A DNA stretch of 64,000 nt from Lutibacter sp. (GCF_016342705.1 NZ_JAEINV010000008.1:62001-126000), one strand, 5' to 3'; shown: positions 8,273 through 17,385, counted from the stretch's first letter. The notes: generated by a model not told the origin, from the sequence alone. A program made the numbers and translations.

Positions 8273-9420
8273 TGATACAAAAAGCAGATAGATTAAACGA
8301 TGTAAAAGAATACTACTTTTCAAAGAAATTGAGAGAAGTAGCTGCTTTAAGAACTGCAGGGAAACCTGTGATAAATATAGCTATTGGAAGCCCAGATTTG
8401 CATCCTTCTTCAACTGTAATTGAAGCTATTCAACAAGCAGTAACATTGCCAAATGCACATCAATACCAAAGTTACCAAGGGATTCCTGAGTTACGTGAAG
8501 GAATGGCGCAATTTTACAATGAAAAATATAATGTTACCTTAAATCCTGCAACAGAAATATTGCCTTTAATGGGTTCAAAAGAAGGAATTATGCTTATTTC
8601 ATTGGCTTTTTTAAATAAAGGAGATAAGGTTTTAATTCCAAATCCAGGGTATCCAACTTATGCATCAGTTACTAATTTAGTAGAGGCTGACACCATTTTT
8701 TACAATTTGAATGCTGAAGATAATTGGTTGCCAAATTTTGAGGAAATTGAAAAGAATGACCTTTCAAAAGTAAAAATAATGTGGGTGAATTATCCACATA
8801 TGCCCACGGGTGCAGTGGCTTCAAAAGAAGATTTTAAACAGTTAATTGCATTTGCTAAAAAACACGCTATTTTAATTGTAAATGATAATCCGTATAGTTT
8901 TATTTTAAACGATCATCCGTTAAGTATTTTAGCGGTTGAAGGCGCAAAAGAAGTGTCTATTGAATTAAATTCGTTGAGTAAAACGTTTAATATGGCGGGT
9001 TGGCGTGTAGGAATGGTTGTGGGTGATGCGGAAATTATTAAAACTATTTTAGAGGTTAAAAGTAATATGGATTCTGGAATGTTTTTAGGAATTCAAAAAG
9101 GAGCAGTAGAAGCCTTTAAATTATCCAATGATTGGTTTCACAAGCAAAATGAAATTTATCAGGAAAGAAGAGCGATGGTTTGGAAAATATTTGACGCTTT
9201 AAATTGTACATATGATAAAACAATAGGAGGTTTATTTGTTTGGGCTAAAATTCCAGCAGGCGAAAATTCAGAAGCATTAACAGATAAGTTATTGTATGAA
9301 AAAGATGTATTTATTACGCCTGGAACTATTTTTGGAACGAACGGAGAAGGTTATATAAGAGCCTCTTTATGTGTAGATGTAGCTACTTTAAATGTAGTTT
9401 TAAATAGAATAACAGCTTAA
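8272..9420 (+). CDS. Aromatic-type aminotransferase (class I/II, PLP)
   Basis: 382 residues, fold-type I aminotransferase. The PLP-binding Lys is in SLSKTFNMAGWRVG (Lys237), with NPGYPTY earlier and a late substrate Arg in GEGYIRASL. Its position between pheA and tyrA suggests transamination of phenylpyruvate and 4-hydroxyphenylpyruvate to Phe and Tyr. Other substrates such as aspartate, or a LL-DAP-aminotransferase-like role, cannot be excluded from sequence. Start ATG overlaps the pheA stop, indicating translational coupling. Confidence 0.88.
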   Translation: MIQKADRLNDVKEYYFSKKLREVAALRTAGKPVINIAIGSPDLHPSSTVIEAIQQAVTLPNAHQYQSYQGIPELREGMAQFYNEKYNVTLNPATEILPLMGSKEGIMLISLAFLNKGDKVLIPNPGYPTYASVTNLVEADTIFYNLNAEDNWLPNFEEIEKNDLSKVKIMWVNYPHMPTGAVASKEDFKQLIAFAKKHAILIVNDNPYSFILNDHPLSILAVEGAKEVSIELNSLSKTFNMAGWRVGMVVGDAEIIKTILEVKSNMDSGMFLGIQKGAVEAFKLSNDWFHKQNEIYQERRAMVWKIFDALNCTYDKTIGGLFVWAKIPAGENSEALTDKLLYEKDVFITPGTIFGTNGEGYIRASLCVDVATLNVVLNRITA

Positions 9421-9430
9421 AAATTGTAAC

Positions 9431-10279
9431 ATGGAAAAAGTAGTTGTTATTGGTTTGGGTTTAATTGGTGGTTCATTAGCATTGGATTTAAAGCAACGCA
9501 TTGCATGTAAAGTGTATGGAATTGACCAAAACCCTGAACACATTGAAAAAGCAAAAGCATTAGGGATTATTGATGATGAAATTGATTTTTCTGAAATTAA
9601 AAACGCTTCAGTGGTTATTATTGCAGTGCCGGTAGATATTATTCCACAGGTTGCTGTTAAAGTATTAGATATAGTTTCTGAAAACACCTTAGTTTTTGAT
9701 GTAGGTTCTGTGAAAAATAATATTTGTGTGGCTATTGAAAACCATCCGAAACGTAAAAATTATGTAGCAGCGCACCCTTTGGCTGGAACGGAATTTTCTG
9801 GACCAGAAGCGGCGATATTAAATTTGTTCGACAATAAAGTGAACATCTTGTGTGAATCGGATAAATGCGACTGGAAAATTTTAGATAAAGCCTTAAGCTT
9901 GTTTAAAAAATTAAATATGCGCATTAAAATGATGAACCCTGTGGAACACGATAGACATATTGCGTATGTTTCACATCTATCGCATGTAAGTTCTTTTATG
10001 CTGGGGAAAACAGTATTGGAAATTGAAAAAAATGAACAAGCAATTTTTGATATGGCAAGTACAGGTTTTGCTTCCACAGTGCGTTTAGCAAAAAGTTCTG
10101 CAACCACGTGGACTCCTATATTTCTTCAAAATAAAGAAAATTTAATTCGTTCTTTGGAAGAATACATCAAAAATTTAAATGAATTTAAAGAAATGATTGA
10201 AACTGATAATAGAGAAGGGTTGACTGAAACTATGAAAAGTACCAATTATATAAAAACAATATTAAACGGAATAAAATAA
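9431..10279 (+). CDS. tyrA: Prephenate dehydrogenase
   Basis: 282 residues. Oxidises prephenate to 4-hydroxyphenylpyruvate for tyrosine synthesis. The N-terminal NAD-binding Rossmann motif is VIGLGLIGGSLA; the substrate-binding region includes HPLAGTEFSGP and the catalytic-region HDRHIAYVSHLSH. No ACT domain is seen and the length equals the minimal family form. It lies 10 nt after the aminotransferase gene and 21 nt before the DAHP synthase gene. Confidence 0.95.
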   Translation: MEKVVVIGLGLIGGSLALDLKQRIACKVYGIDQNPEHIEKAKALGIIDDEIDFSEIKNASVVIIAVPVDIIPQVAVKVLDIVSENTLVFDVGSVKNNICVAIENHPKRKNYVAAHPLAGTEFSGPEAAILNLFDNKVNILCESDKCDWKILDKALSLFKKLNMRIKMMNPVEHDRHIAYVSHLSHVSSFMLGKTVLEIEKNEQAIFDMASTGFASTVRLAKSSATTWTPIFLQNKENLIRSLEEYIKNLNEFKEMIETDNREGLTETMKSTNYIKTILNGIK

Positions 10280-10300
10280 ACAACTAAAAGAAGTATTAAA

Positions 10301-11377
10301 ATGGAAATTACTAAAGAGAATAGAAAGTGGTTAGATGCAATGGGGTTGTCTCATCCAATTGTAATTGCAGGACCTTGTAGCGCTGAAACAGAAGATCAAG
10401 TGTTAAAAACGGCACATTTGTTAAAAGATACAGATGCCAATGTTTTTAGAGCAGGTATTTGGAAACCAAGAACACGACCAGGAGGTTTTGAAGGCGTTGG
10501 AGAAATAGGATTACCATGGTTGCAAAAAGTAAAAGAAGAAACAGGAATGTTGGTGACTACAGAAGTTGGGAATGCGCAACATGTGGAATTGGCTTTAAAA
10601 TATGATATTGATATTCTTTGGATTGGGGCAAGAACAACAGTAAACCCATTTGCGGTACAAGAAATTGCAGATGCTTTAAAAGGTGTGAATAAACCAGTAT
10701 TAGTTAAAAACCCTGTAAATCCAGATTTAGCGTTGTGGCTAGGTGGAGTAGAACGTTTTCAGGCGGCTGGAATTTCTCAATTAGGAGTTATTCACAGAGG
10801 TTTTTCAACCTATAATTCGCTTCATTACAGAAATAAACCAAAATGGCATTTAGCAATTGAATTAAAAAAGGAATTTCCAGATTTACCTTTAATTTTAGAT
10901 CCTTCTCATATTTGTGGGCGTAGAGATACATTATTAGATGTTTCTCAAACTGCTTTAGACTTAAATTATGATGGTTTAATGGTAGAAACTCATATTGATC
11001 CAGACAAAGCTTGGAGCGATGCAGCGCAACAAATTACACCAGCACAATTACACCAAATGACGCTAGATTTAAAAATTCGTCAAAAAAGTAGTACTGGACA
11101 AGAATTTCAGCGTAAACTAAATATGCATAGAAAGGAATTGGACTTAATAGATAATGCTATTATAGATATTTTAGCAGATAGAATGACTATTGCAGAAGCT
11201 ATTGGGCGATTAAAACATAAAGAAAATGTGGCAATTCTTCAAAGTGGAAGATGGGCAGATATTTTACAAACAATGATTCAAGCTGGCGCAGATAAAGGGT
11301 TAAGTCGCGAATTTGTAGAAGAAATTTTCAAAGCCATTCACGTTGAATCTATCAACATTCAACACAATGTAAAATAA
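10301..11377 (+). CDS. Bifunctional DAHP synthase / chorismate mutase
   Basis: 358 residues. The N-terminal DAHP synthase domain (about 1-260) has GPCSAET, the substrate-binding KPRTRPGGFEG, IHRGFSTY and DPSHICGRRD. The C-terminal AroQ-type chorismate mutase domain (about 270-355) starts around RKELDLIDNAIIDIL. It catalyses the first shikimate step and the chorismate-to-prephenate step that feeds both pheA and tyrA. The fusion supplies the mutase missing from the separate PheA and TyrA proteins. Last gene of the operon; a strong terminator follows. Confidence 0.95.
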   Translation: MEITKENRKWLDAMGLSHPIVIAGPCSAETEDQVLKTAHLLKDTDANVFRAGIWKPRTRPGGFEGVGEIGLPWLQKVKEETGMLVTTEVGNAQHVELALKYDIDILWIGARTTVNPFAVQEIADALKGVNKPVLVKNPVNPDLALWLGGVERFQAAGISQLGVIHRGFSTYNSLHYRNKPKWHLAIELKKEFPDLPLILDPSHICGRRDTLLDVSQTALDLNYDGLMVETHIDPDKAWSDAAQQITPAQLHQMTLDLKIRQKSSTGQEFQRKLNMHRKELDLIDNAIIDILADRMTIAEAIGRLKHKENVAILQSGRWADILQTMIQAGADKGLSREFVEEIFKAIHVESINIQHNVK

Positions 11378-11378
11378 T

Positions 11379-11412
11379 AAAAAAAAGGGAAGCATTTGCT
11401 TCCCTTTTTTTT
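11379..11412. terminator. Bidirectional terminator between the aromatic operon and a convergent gene
   Basis: gggaagc (11387-11393) and gcttccc (11398-11404) form a 7-bp stem with loop attt, flanked by A runs upstream and T runs downstream. It can therefore serve both strands; the minus-strand gene ends at 11411. Confidence 0.85.
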
Positions 11413-11866
11413 ATTGTATTAATCTCTTAAAGATAAAACGAGTAATATAAATACCGTTGCCATCTCCTTTGCCAGCATCACTTTCTACACCGCTAACTAC
11501 AAAAGCTAAATCCCAACTTTCACTAACCATGGTGTTAATTTTTGAGCTAATAATAGCATCGTTAGAAGCAATATTTTTAAAATTAATACCTGCAATACTA
11601 TAAAAATTCAATAGTTTAGTTTCCTCGAAATCGTCAATTTTAACGTCAGAACGTTTTGATTTGTTTTGTTTGTCATTTTCAGCAGTTCTTTCAGATGTAA
11701 AATCTTGATAGTTTTGTTCCTCCGAAGATGAAATAATTCGGGATCTTCCTAAACCCATTGGCACAATAGATTCAATACTAGTAATTACTTTGTATTCATA
11801 ATTTTGAGCTTGAATTTCAAATACTGCCAAAAATAAAATTACAGTTGTAAATAAAAATCTTTTCAT
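11411..11866 (-). CDS. Secreted protein of unknown function
   Basis: 151 residues from ATG 11866. A longer frame reaches an ATG at 11887, but that leaves almost no room after the -7 box at 11896-11903, and the 11866 start gives a clean signal peptide (MKRFLFTTVILFLAVFEIQAQ). The mature part has an acidic, Ser-rich middle and a C-terminal region ending in TRFIFKRL. I do not recognise a family. Probably periplasmic or outer-membrane associated. Monocistronic between two convergent/divergent neighbours. Confidence 0.75.
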   Translation of the reverse strand: MKRFLFTTVILFLAVFEIQAQNYEYKVITSIESIVPMGLGRSRIISSSEEQNYQDFTSERTAENDKQNKSKRSDVKIDDFEETKLLNFYSIAGINFKNIASNDAIISSKINTMVSESWDLAFVVSGVESDAGKGDGNGIYITRFIFKRLIQ

Positions 11867-11895
11867 TGTTTTTAAATTTAAATTCATGTATTTAT

Positions 11896-11903
11896 CAAAA
11901 TTA
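11896..11903 (-). promoter_or_regulatory. Putative -7 box for the secreted protein gene
   Basis: Minus strand reads TAATTTTG (TAnnTTTG). It supports the start at 11866. Confidence 0.4.
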
Positions 11904-11959
11904 AGACTATTATTTTACGAATGAAATAAAATAATTTAGATTGATAAAAAATAATCTGT

Positions 11960-11967
11960 TATTTTTG
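11960..11967 (+). promoter_or_regulatory. Putative -7 box of the polyprenyl synthase gene
   Basis: TATTTTTG ends only 8 nt before the ATG at 11976, so the mRNA would have a very short or no leader. It also overlaps the alternative GTG start at 11967, arguing against that start. Confidence 0.45.
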
Positions 11968-11975
11968 TGAGTCTT

Positions 11976-12953
11976 ATGAAGCCAATAGAAATTATAAAAC
12001 AACCAATTCTTGAAGAAATGGAGCTTTTTGAAAGTAAATTCAGAGAGTCTATGGTTTCAAACGTGCCTTTATTAAATAGAATTACACAGTACATAGTAAG
12101 AAGAAAAGGAAAACAAATGCGTCCAATGTTTGTTTTTTTGGTAGCTAAAATGGTTTCTAATGGAAATTTTGAAGAGCGTACTTACCGAGGAGCATCTATT
12201 ATTGAATTAATTCATACGGCAACATTGGTACACGATGATGTGGTTGACGAAAGTAATAGAAGAAGAGGGTTTTTCTCAGTAAATGCACTTTGGAAAAATA
12301 AGATTGCGGTGCTTGTTGGCGATTTTTTATTATCGAAAGGTTTATTGTTATCTATTGATAATGATGATTTTGATATTTTAAAGCTGATTTCTGTGGCGGT
12401 TAGAGAAATGAGTGAAGGTGAATTACTTCAAATTGAAAAAGCAAGACGGTTAGATATTACTGAAGAAATTTACTTTGAAATTATTAGGCAAAAAACGGCT
12501 ACATTAATTGCGGCTTGTTGTGGAATTGGCGCAGCATCTGTTGGAAGTTCAAAAGAAGAAATTGAGAAAATGCGATTGTTTGGCGAACTTATTGGCATTG
12601 CCTTTCAAATAAAAGATGATTTATTTGATTATACGGAAGATAAAATTGGAAAACCAACTGGGATAGATATTAAAGAACAAAAAATGACGTTGCCTTTAAT
12701 TTACACATTAAACAATTGTAGTTCAGAAGAAAAAAAATGGCTCATTAACTCTGTAAAAAAACATAATAAAGATAAAAAGCGGGTAAAAGAGGTGATTGCT
12801 TTTGTAAAGGAAAAAGGAGGCATGCAATATACAGTTCAAAAAATGAAAGAATACCACTCTAAAGCCTTAGATATTTTAGAAACTTACCCAAACTCAGAGT
12901 ATAAAGAGTCGCTTTTAACAATGGTTAATTATGTTATAGAACGAAAAATATAA
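11976..12953 (+). CDS. All-trans polyprenyl diphosphate synthase
   Basis: 325 residues. Two Asp-rich motifs bind Mg-diphosphate: HDDVVDESNRRRG (DDxxD type) and QIKDDLFDY. Elongates allylic diphosphates with IPP, most likely to make the menaquinone side chain (octaprenyl synthase/IspB-like), in the cytosol. Start taken at ATG 11976 rather than GTG 11967 because of the promoter position. Its TAA stop abuts the stop of the convergent GH3-family gene with no spacer. Confidence 0.9.
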   Translation: MKPIEIIKQPILEEMELFESKFRESMVSNVPLLNRITQYIVRRKGKQMRPMFVFLVAKMVSNGNFEERTYRGASIIELIHTATLVHDDVVDESNRRRGFFSVNALWKNKIAVLVGDFLLSKGLLLSIDNDDFDILKLISVAVREMSEGELLQIEKARRLDITEEIYFEIIRQKTATLIAACCGIGAASVGSSKEEIEKMRLFGELIGIAFQIKDDLFDYTEDKIGKPTGIDIKEQKMTLPLIYTLNNCSSEEKKWLINSVKKHNKDKKRVKEVIAFVKEKGGMQYTVQKMKEYHSKALDILETYPNSEYKESLLTMVNYVIERKI

Positions 12954-14465
12954 TTAGTTCAGTATTAAAAGTTCTTCTAAATGGGTTCTGGAATTAGATA
13001 ATCTTGGCACTTTATGTTGCCCGCCTAATTTACCTTGTTGTTTTAACCAATCATAAAATAAACCCGTTCTTGCAATATTTATTTTTGGTATTTCTAATGT
13101 TAAGTTGTTATAGCGTTTGGCTTCATAATCTGAATTAGCGGATTTTAAAGCATTGTCTAAAAGTTCTGTAAAATAATTGATGTTTTCTGGTAGTTTTTTA
13201 AATTCAATCAACCATTCATGTCCGCCAGATTTTTTTCCATTCATAAAAATGGGTGCAACAGTATATTCCGAAACTTGTGCTTTTGTTTTTAAACATGCTT
13301 GTTTTAAAGCATTTTCTGCATTTTCAATAATCAATTCTTCGCCAAAAACATTTATAAAATGTTTGGTTCTGCCAGTAATTCTAATTCTATAAGGATCTAA
13401 ACATGTAAATTTTACGGTATCGCCAATTAAGTAACGCCATAAACCACCATTAGTGGTAATTACCATAGCGTAATTAACTTTTAATTTTACTTCAGAAAGT
13501 GGGATAGCTTTAGAGTTTTCATCATTGAATTCATCCATTGGAATAAATTCATAAAAAATCCCATAATCTAACATTAGCAATAAATCTAATGAATGGTTAA
13601 CATCTTGTATGGCGAAAAATCCTTCTGAAGCATTGTACGTTTCAAAATATTTAAACCCTTTTTTAGGAATAATTCTTTTAAACTGTTCTCTGTAAGGATT
13701 GAAATTTACACCACCGTGAAAATAGACTTCAAGGTTTGGCCAAACTTCTAAAATGTTATTTTTTCCTGTTTTTTCTAAAACTCGGTTTAATAAAACCAAC
13801 ATCCATGATGGAACACCAACCAAACTGGTAATATCTTCATTAATAGTTTCATCAACAATGGCAGCCATTTTTGTTTCCCATTCGCTCATTAAAGCGGTTT
13901 CTTGTTTTGGAGCACTACTAAAATCTGCCCAAAAGGGCAAATTTTCAATAATAATAGCCGATAAATCGCCAAAATAAGTGTTGTTGTCTTCATACACAGC
14001 GCTACTTCCTCCCAATCGTAATCCTTTTCCGGTAAACAGTTGTGCTTCAGGGTTGTTGTTTATATACAATCCCAACATATCTTTTCCTGCTTTAAAGTGG
14101 CAACCTTCTAGCGCTTCTTCACTTACAGGTATAAATTTACTTTTAGAATTTGTTGTTCCACTAGATTTAGCAAACCATTTAATAGGCGTTGGCCAAAAAA
14201 CATTTTGTTCTCCTTTTCTAGTTCTGTCAATTAAATGCTCAATAGATTCATAGGTTTGAATAGGTACCTTTCTTGTAAATTCTTTATAGCTATTGATAGC
14301 GTCAAATTTATATTGAAGTCCAACTTCAGTATCCTTTGCTTTGTACAATAATTTAAACAATAATTCATTTTGAACATCAATTGGGTACTTTATAAATAAC
14401 TCCATTTGATGTTTACGTTTTTTTAAAAACCATGAAATTATTGAATTTACAATTGGGAATGGCAT
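12954..14465 (-). CDS. GH3 auxin-responsive-promoter family protein (acyl-adenylate/amide synthetase fold)
   Basis: 503 residues. The sequence has the GH3 family layout: an early ATP-binding SSGTTNSKSKFIPVS motif (the P-loop of the ANL-type adenylation fold), YNASEGFFA near the middle, and GDTVKF/RITGRTKHFIN, like the hinge of adenylating enzymes. Plant members conjugate amino acids to hormones; the role of bacterial members is not established as far as I know. No biosynthetic neighbours point to a substrate. Common in flavobacteria as a single gene. Confidence 0.85.
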   Translation of the reverse strand: MPFPIVNSIISWFLKKRKHQMELFIKYPIDVQNELLFKLLYKAKDTEVGLQYKFDAINSYKEFTRKVPIQTYESIEHLIDRTRKGEQNVFWPTPIKWFAKSSGTTNSKSKFIPVSEEALEGCHFKAGKDMLGLYINNNPEAQLFTGKGLRLGGSSAVYEDNNTYFGDLSAIIIENLPFWADFSSAPKQETALMSEWETKMAAIVDETINEDITSLVGVPSWMLVLLNRVLEKTGKNNILEVWPNLEVYFHGGVNFNPYREQFKRIIPKKGFKYFETYNASEGFFAIQDVNHSLDLLLMLDYGIFYEFIPMDEFNDENSKAIPLSEVKLKVNYAMVITTNGGLWRYLIGDTVKFTCLDPYRIRITGRTKHFINVFGEELIIENAENALKQACLKTKAQVSEYTVAPIFMNGKKSGGHEWLIEFKKLPENINYFTELLDNALKSANSDYEAKRYNNLTLEIPKINIARTGLFYDWLKQQGKLGGQHKVPRLSNSRTHLEELLILN

Positions 14466-14511
14466 GTTTTATTAAGTATCTTTAGCGAGTTAAATTTAAG
14501 AAAAATTTGCT

Positions 14512-15309
14512 ATGCAATATCAAACTGTTTTAAAAAAAATGATGACAGAGTTAAATGAAGAGGTTCATTACTACTTAGAGGTAGAAAATGACTTTTTAAA
14601 TTTAAATCAATTATTAAATAAACAAATTGAAATTAGTTTTGAAGGGTACGAGTGTTTGTGTTGTGGGTTAAATAAAAAAATATTTCGTCAAGGCTTTTGT
14701 TACGATTGTTTTTATTCGAGCGCGCAAGTGGGTGACTGGATTATGAAACCGGAATTAAGTACGGCACATTTAGATATTGAAGATCGTAATTTAGCTTATG
14801 AAAAAAGTGTGCAATTACAACCTCACGTGGTATATTTAGCGTTATCAAGTGATGTAAAAGTTGGTGTTACCAGAAAAACACAAATTCCAACCAGATGGAT
14901 AGATCAAGGAGCTTCCAAAGCTATTGAAATTGTTGAAGTACCAAATAGATATTTAGCAGGGATTACTGAAGTTGCGTTAAAAAACCATGTTTCTGACAAA
15001 ACGAGTTGGCAAAAAATGTTGAAAAATGATGTTTTAGAGGCTGATTTAATTGAAGAACGTGAAAAATTAAAAGCTTTTATTCCAGAAGAAGCGCAGCCTT
15101 ATTTTTTAGCTAATAATGGAAAAGTGGTGGAAATTAACTATCCTGTTCTCCAATATCCAACGAAGATAAGTTCTCTAAACTTAGAGAAAACACCATTATT
15201 TTTAGGAAAATTAGTTGGTATAAAAGGGCAATATTTAATTTTTGATGATTTTACTGTTTTTAATGTGAGAAATAGTGAAGGTTATAAAGTGATTATTACC
15301 ATCAATTAA
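14512..15309 (+). CDS. DUF2797 family protein
   Basis: 265 residues. An N-terminal zinc-ribbon-like Cys cluster (CLCCG then CYDC) is followed by HVVYLALSSDVKVGVTR, QIPTRWIDQGA and IVEVPNRYLAGITEVALK, the GIY-YIG-like core I recall for DUF2797. The VYLA...KVGVTR pattern resembles the GIY-YIG nuclease strand pair. Function unknown; possibly nucleic-acid binding by analogy only. It is divergent from the GH3 gene and convergent with the small lipoprotein gene (3 nt apart). Confidence 0.75.
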   Translation: MQYQTVLKKMMTELNEEVHYYLEVENDFLNLNQLLNKQIEISFEGYECLCCGLNKKIFRQGFCYDCFYSSAQVGDWIMKPELSTAHLDIEDRNLAYEKSVQLQPHVVYLALSSDVKVGVTRKTQIPTRWIDQGASKAIEIVEVPNRYLAGITEVALKNHVSDKTSWQKMLKNDVLEADLIEEREKLKAFIPEEAQPYFLANNGKVVEINYPVLQYPTKISSLNLEKTPLFLGKLVGIKGQYLIFDDFTVFNVRNSEGYKVIITIN

Positions 15310-15312
15310 GTA

Positions 15313-15669
15313 TCACTTTCGGGAATCTTCCCAAACCATCGTTTTTTTAATTTCGCCTTTAAAAGAGGGACAATTTCCATCTCCATTTCCGGTAAATCCG
15401 CCATCAGGAGCACAAACTAGTTCACATTTATTAGTATATAAATAGTTGTATTGGTCGCAACAATCAGAGGTTATATAAAAATACGTTTTTGCATCAACTT
15501 CCCATTTCCAAATTTTGGTGGGCGGATTTGTAACTTCAGTAGTTAATATTTCAGCTATTTTATTTTTTATGCACACTGGAATTTCTTCCGATGTTTCATC
15601 CGTTGGGCATCCAGTTAGAACTGTTATTAAAAAAAACGAAGCTAAAGTGAATTTTAAATATCGTATCAT
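15313..15669 (-). CDS. Small Cys-rich lipoprotein, unknown function (DUF6970-like)
   Basis: 118 residues. Signal peptide with lipobox LTGC (Cys21). The mature part contains WKWEVDAKTYFYITSDCCDQ, a C-x-LVC segment and GGFTGNGDGNCPSF, a compact Cys-rich fold likely stabilised by disulfides. The pattern matches small Bacteroidota lipoproteins that I recall as DUF6970, but the domain name is uncertain. Exposed to the periplasm or cell surface. Likely own promoter at 15688-15695. Confidence 0.75.
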   Translation of the reverse strand: MIRYLKFTLASFFLITVLTGCPTDETSEEIPVCIKNKIAEILTTEVTNPPTKIWKWEVDAKTYFYITSDCCDQYNYLYTNKCELVCAPDGGFTGNGDGNCPSFKGEIKKTMVWEDSRK

Positions 15670-15687
15670 ATATCGTTAAATATCAGT

Positions 15688-15695
15688 CAAATATA
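15688..15695 (-). promoter_or_regulatory. Putative -7 box for the small lipoprotein gene
   Basis: Minus strand TATATTTG, 19 nt ahead of the ATG at 15669. No -33 box at normal spacing. Confidence 0.4.
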
Positions 15696-15732
15696 AATAT
15701 TTTACAAAACAAAAGTTGTGTATAACAGTTTG

Positions 15733-16425
15733 TTATTCAATTAATTTTATTTCTTCACCCATTTTTAAATGAAAGCGAGTTTTAAATAAATAAACGATAA
15801 AATATAAAACGGGTGTGTCTAAAATTGCAATGATAATTTTAAATAAAAAGCCACTAATTAGCAAAGTGCTAAATAAATTCCATGGGAGTACTTCAAACAA
15901 ACAAAGGAGTGTAATAACTGTTAACGTATCAATAAATTGAGAAGAAAATGTTGAAAAATTATTTCGAATCCATAAATGCTTGCCATTTGTTTTTTGTTTC
16001 CAATAATGATAAATTTTAATATCAATAAATTGGGCAAACAAATATGCTAACATAGATGCCAATACAGCAATGGGTGACAAACCAAATACTTTTGAAAAAG
16101 TTTCATTATCAATAGGAGAATTACTAATAGCTGGGGCATAATTTGCTAATAGAATAATTGTCATTGAAAAAAGTGATGCAAAAATTCCAGCAATTACCAC
16201 TTGATTGGCTCTTTTTTTACCATAAATTTCAGAAATAACATCGGTTATTAAAAATGTGATTGGATACGGTAAAATACCAACGGATAATTCAAAATTAAAC
16301 CAACCAAAAGGATTCCAGTAAAAGAATTTTTGAAAAATAAGGTTAGAAGCTACTAAAGCAGCAATAAACATAGCTGCCAAAATTAAGAATATTGTAAAAG
16401 CTTCAGATCTTTGTTCAATTTTCAT
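15733..16425 (-). CDS. Queuosine precursor transporter (YhhQ / Vut_1 family)
   Basis: 230 residues from ATG 16425. A longer frame to 16536 would run across the fabD promoter and the first fabD codons, so it is rejected. About six hydrophobic helices, with FPITFLITDVISEIYGKKRA, ASMLAYLFAQFIDIKIYHYWK and SQFIDTLTVITL, the family signature with conserved Asp/Glu in helices. E. coli YhhQ imports preQ0/preQ1 for tRNA queuosine. Inner membrane. No queuosine synthesis genes in the window. Confidence 0.88.
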   Translation of the reverse strand: MKIEQRSEAFTIFLILAAMFIAALVASNLIFQKFFYWNPFGWFNFELSVGILPYPITFLITDVISEIYGKKRANQVVIAGIFASLFSMTIILLANYAPAISNSPIDNETFSKVFGLSPIAVLASMLAYLFAQFIDIKIYHYWKQKTNGKHLWIRNNFSTFSSQFIDTLTVITLLCLFEVLPWNLFSTLLISGFLFKIIIAILDTPVLYFIVYLFKTRFHLKMGEEIKLIE

Positions 16426-16435
16426 AAGGAGTGAA

Positions 16436-16469
16436 TTTGTCCGAATATAGTAAATATTTCGTATTTTTG
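16436..16469 (+). promoter_or_regulatory. Putative promoter of fabD (TTTG ... TATTTTTG)
   Basis: -33 TTTG at 16436-16439 and -7 TATTTTTG at 16462-16469, spaced 22 nt, within the range I recall for Flavobacterium promoters. It is 31 nt before the fabD ATG at 16501. Confidence 0.6.
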
Positions 16470-16500
16470 CATTTTTAAATAAATATTGAAAATAGAACAA

Positions 16501-17385
16501 ATGAAAGCATATATTTTTCCAGGACAAGGAGCACAATTTACAGGGATGGGTTTAGATTTATACAATAATTCTCCAATTGCACAAACTCTTTTTGAACAAG
16601 CAAATGAAATTTTAGGTTTTTCAATAACGGACGTTATGTTTGAAGGAACCGCTGAAGAATTAAAAGAAACGAAAGTAACCCAACCAGCAATTTTTTTACA
16701 TTCAGTAATTTTAGCTAAAACCTTAGGAGATAGTTTTAAACCAGAAATGGTTGCCGGACATTCTTTAGGAGAACTTTCTGCTTTAGTAGCTAATGGGGTT
16801 TTAACTTTTGAAGATGGATTGAAATTGGTTTCAAAAAGAGCTTTAGCCATGCAAAAAGCGTGTGAAATGCAACAATCTACAATGGCAGCAGTTTTAAATT
16901 TAGACGATGCTATTGTTGAAGAGGTTTGTGAAAGTACAGCAGGAGTTGTTGTCGCTGCAAATTATAATTGTCCAGGTCAATTAGTTATTTCAGGTGAAAT
17001 AGATGCTATTGATAAAGCTTGTGCTACATTATTGGAAAGAGGCGCAAAACGCGCATTAAAATTACCTGTTGGTGGAGCGTTCCATTCGCCTTTAATGGAA
17101 CCTGCACGAGAAGAATTAGCTGCAGCAATTGAAGCAACAACTTTTAGCGCACCAACGTGTCCTATTTATCAAAATGTGGTTGCAAAAGCCGTGACAGACC
17201 CAAATGAAATTAAAGTAAATTTAATTGCACAATTAACTGCGCCAGTGCGTTGGACACAATCTGTTCAAGCCATGATTGCAGATGGCGCTTCAGAATTCAT
17301 TGAAGTAGGACCGGGGAAGGTTTTACAAGGTTTAGTAAAGAAAATAAATAGAGATGCTGTTGCGGGATCAGCAGTGTTGTTATAA
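16501..17385 (+). CDS. fabD: Malonyl-CoA:ACP transacylase
   Basis: 294 residues from ATG 16501 (the in-frame TTG at 16486 would add five residues not expected for the family). N-terminal YIFPGQGAQF and active-site GHSLGE (nucleophile Ser) are clear; the catalytic His lies in GGAFHSPLM. Transfers malonyl from CoA to ACP for fatty acid synthesis in the cytosol. It stands alone rather than in a fab operon, with its own promoter and terminator. Confidence 0.95.
   Translation: MKAYIFPGQGAQFTGMGLDLYNNSPIAQTLFEQANEILGFSITDVMFEGTAEELKETKVTQPAIFLHSVILAKTLGDSFKPEMVAGHSLGELSALVANGVLTFEDGLKLVSKRALAMQKACEMQQSTMAAVLNLDDAIVEEVCESTAGVVVAANYNCPGQLVISGEIDAIDKACATLLERGAKRALKLPVGGAFHSPLMEPAREELAAAIEATTFSAPTCPIYQNVVAKAVTDPNEIKVNLIAQLTAPVRWTQSVQAMIADGASEFIEVGPGKVLQGLVKKINRDAVAGSAVLL

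Noticed and set aside
16426-16536. Longer start for the queuosine precursor transporter
   Set aside because: It would run through the fabD promoter and first fabD codons, and adds a sequence with no family resemblance.
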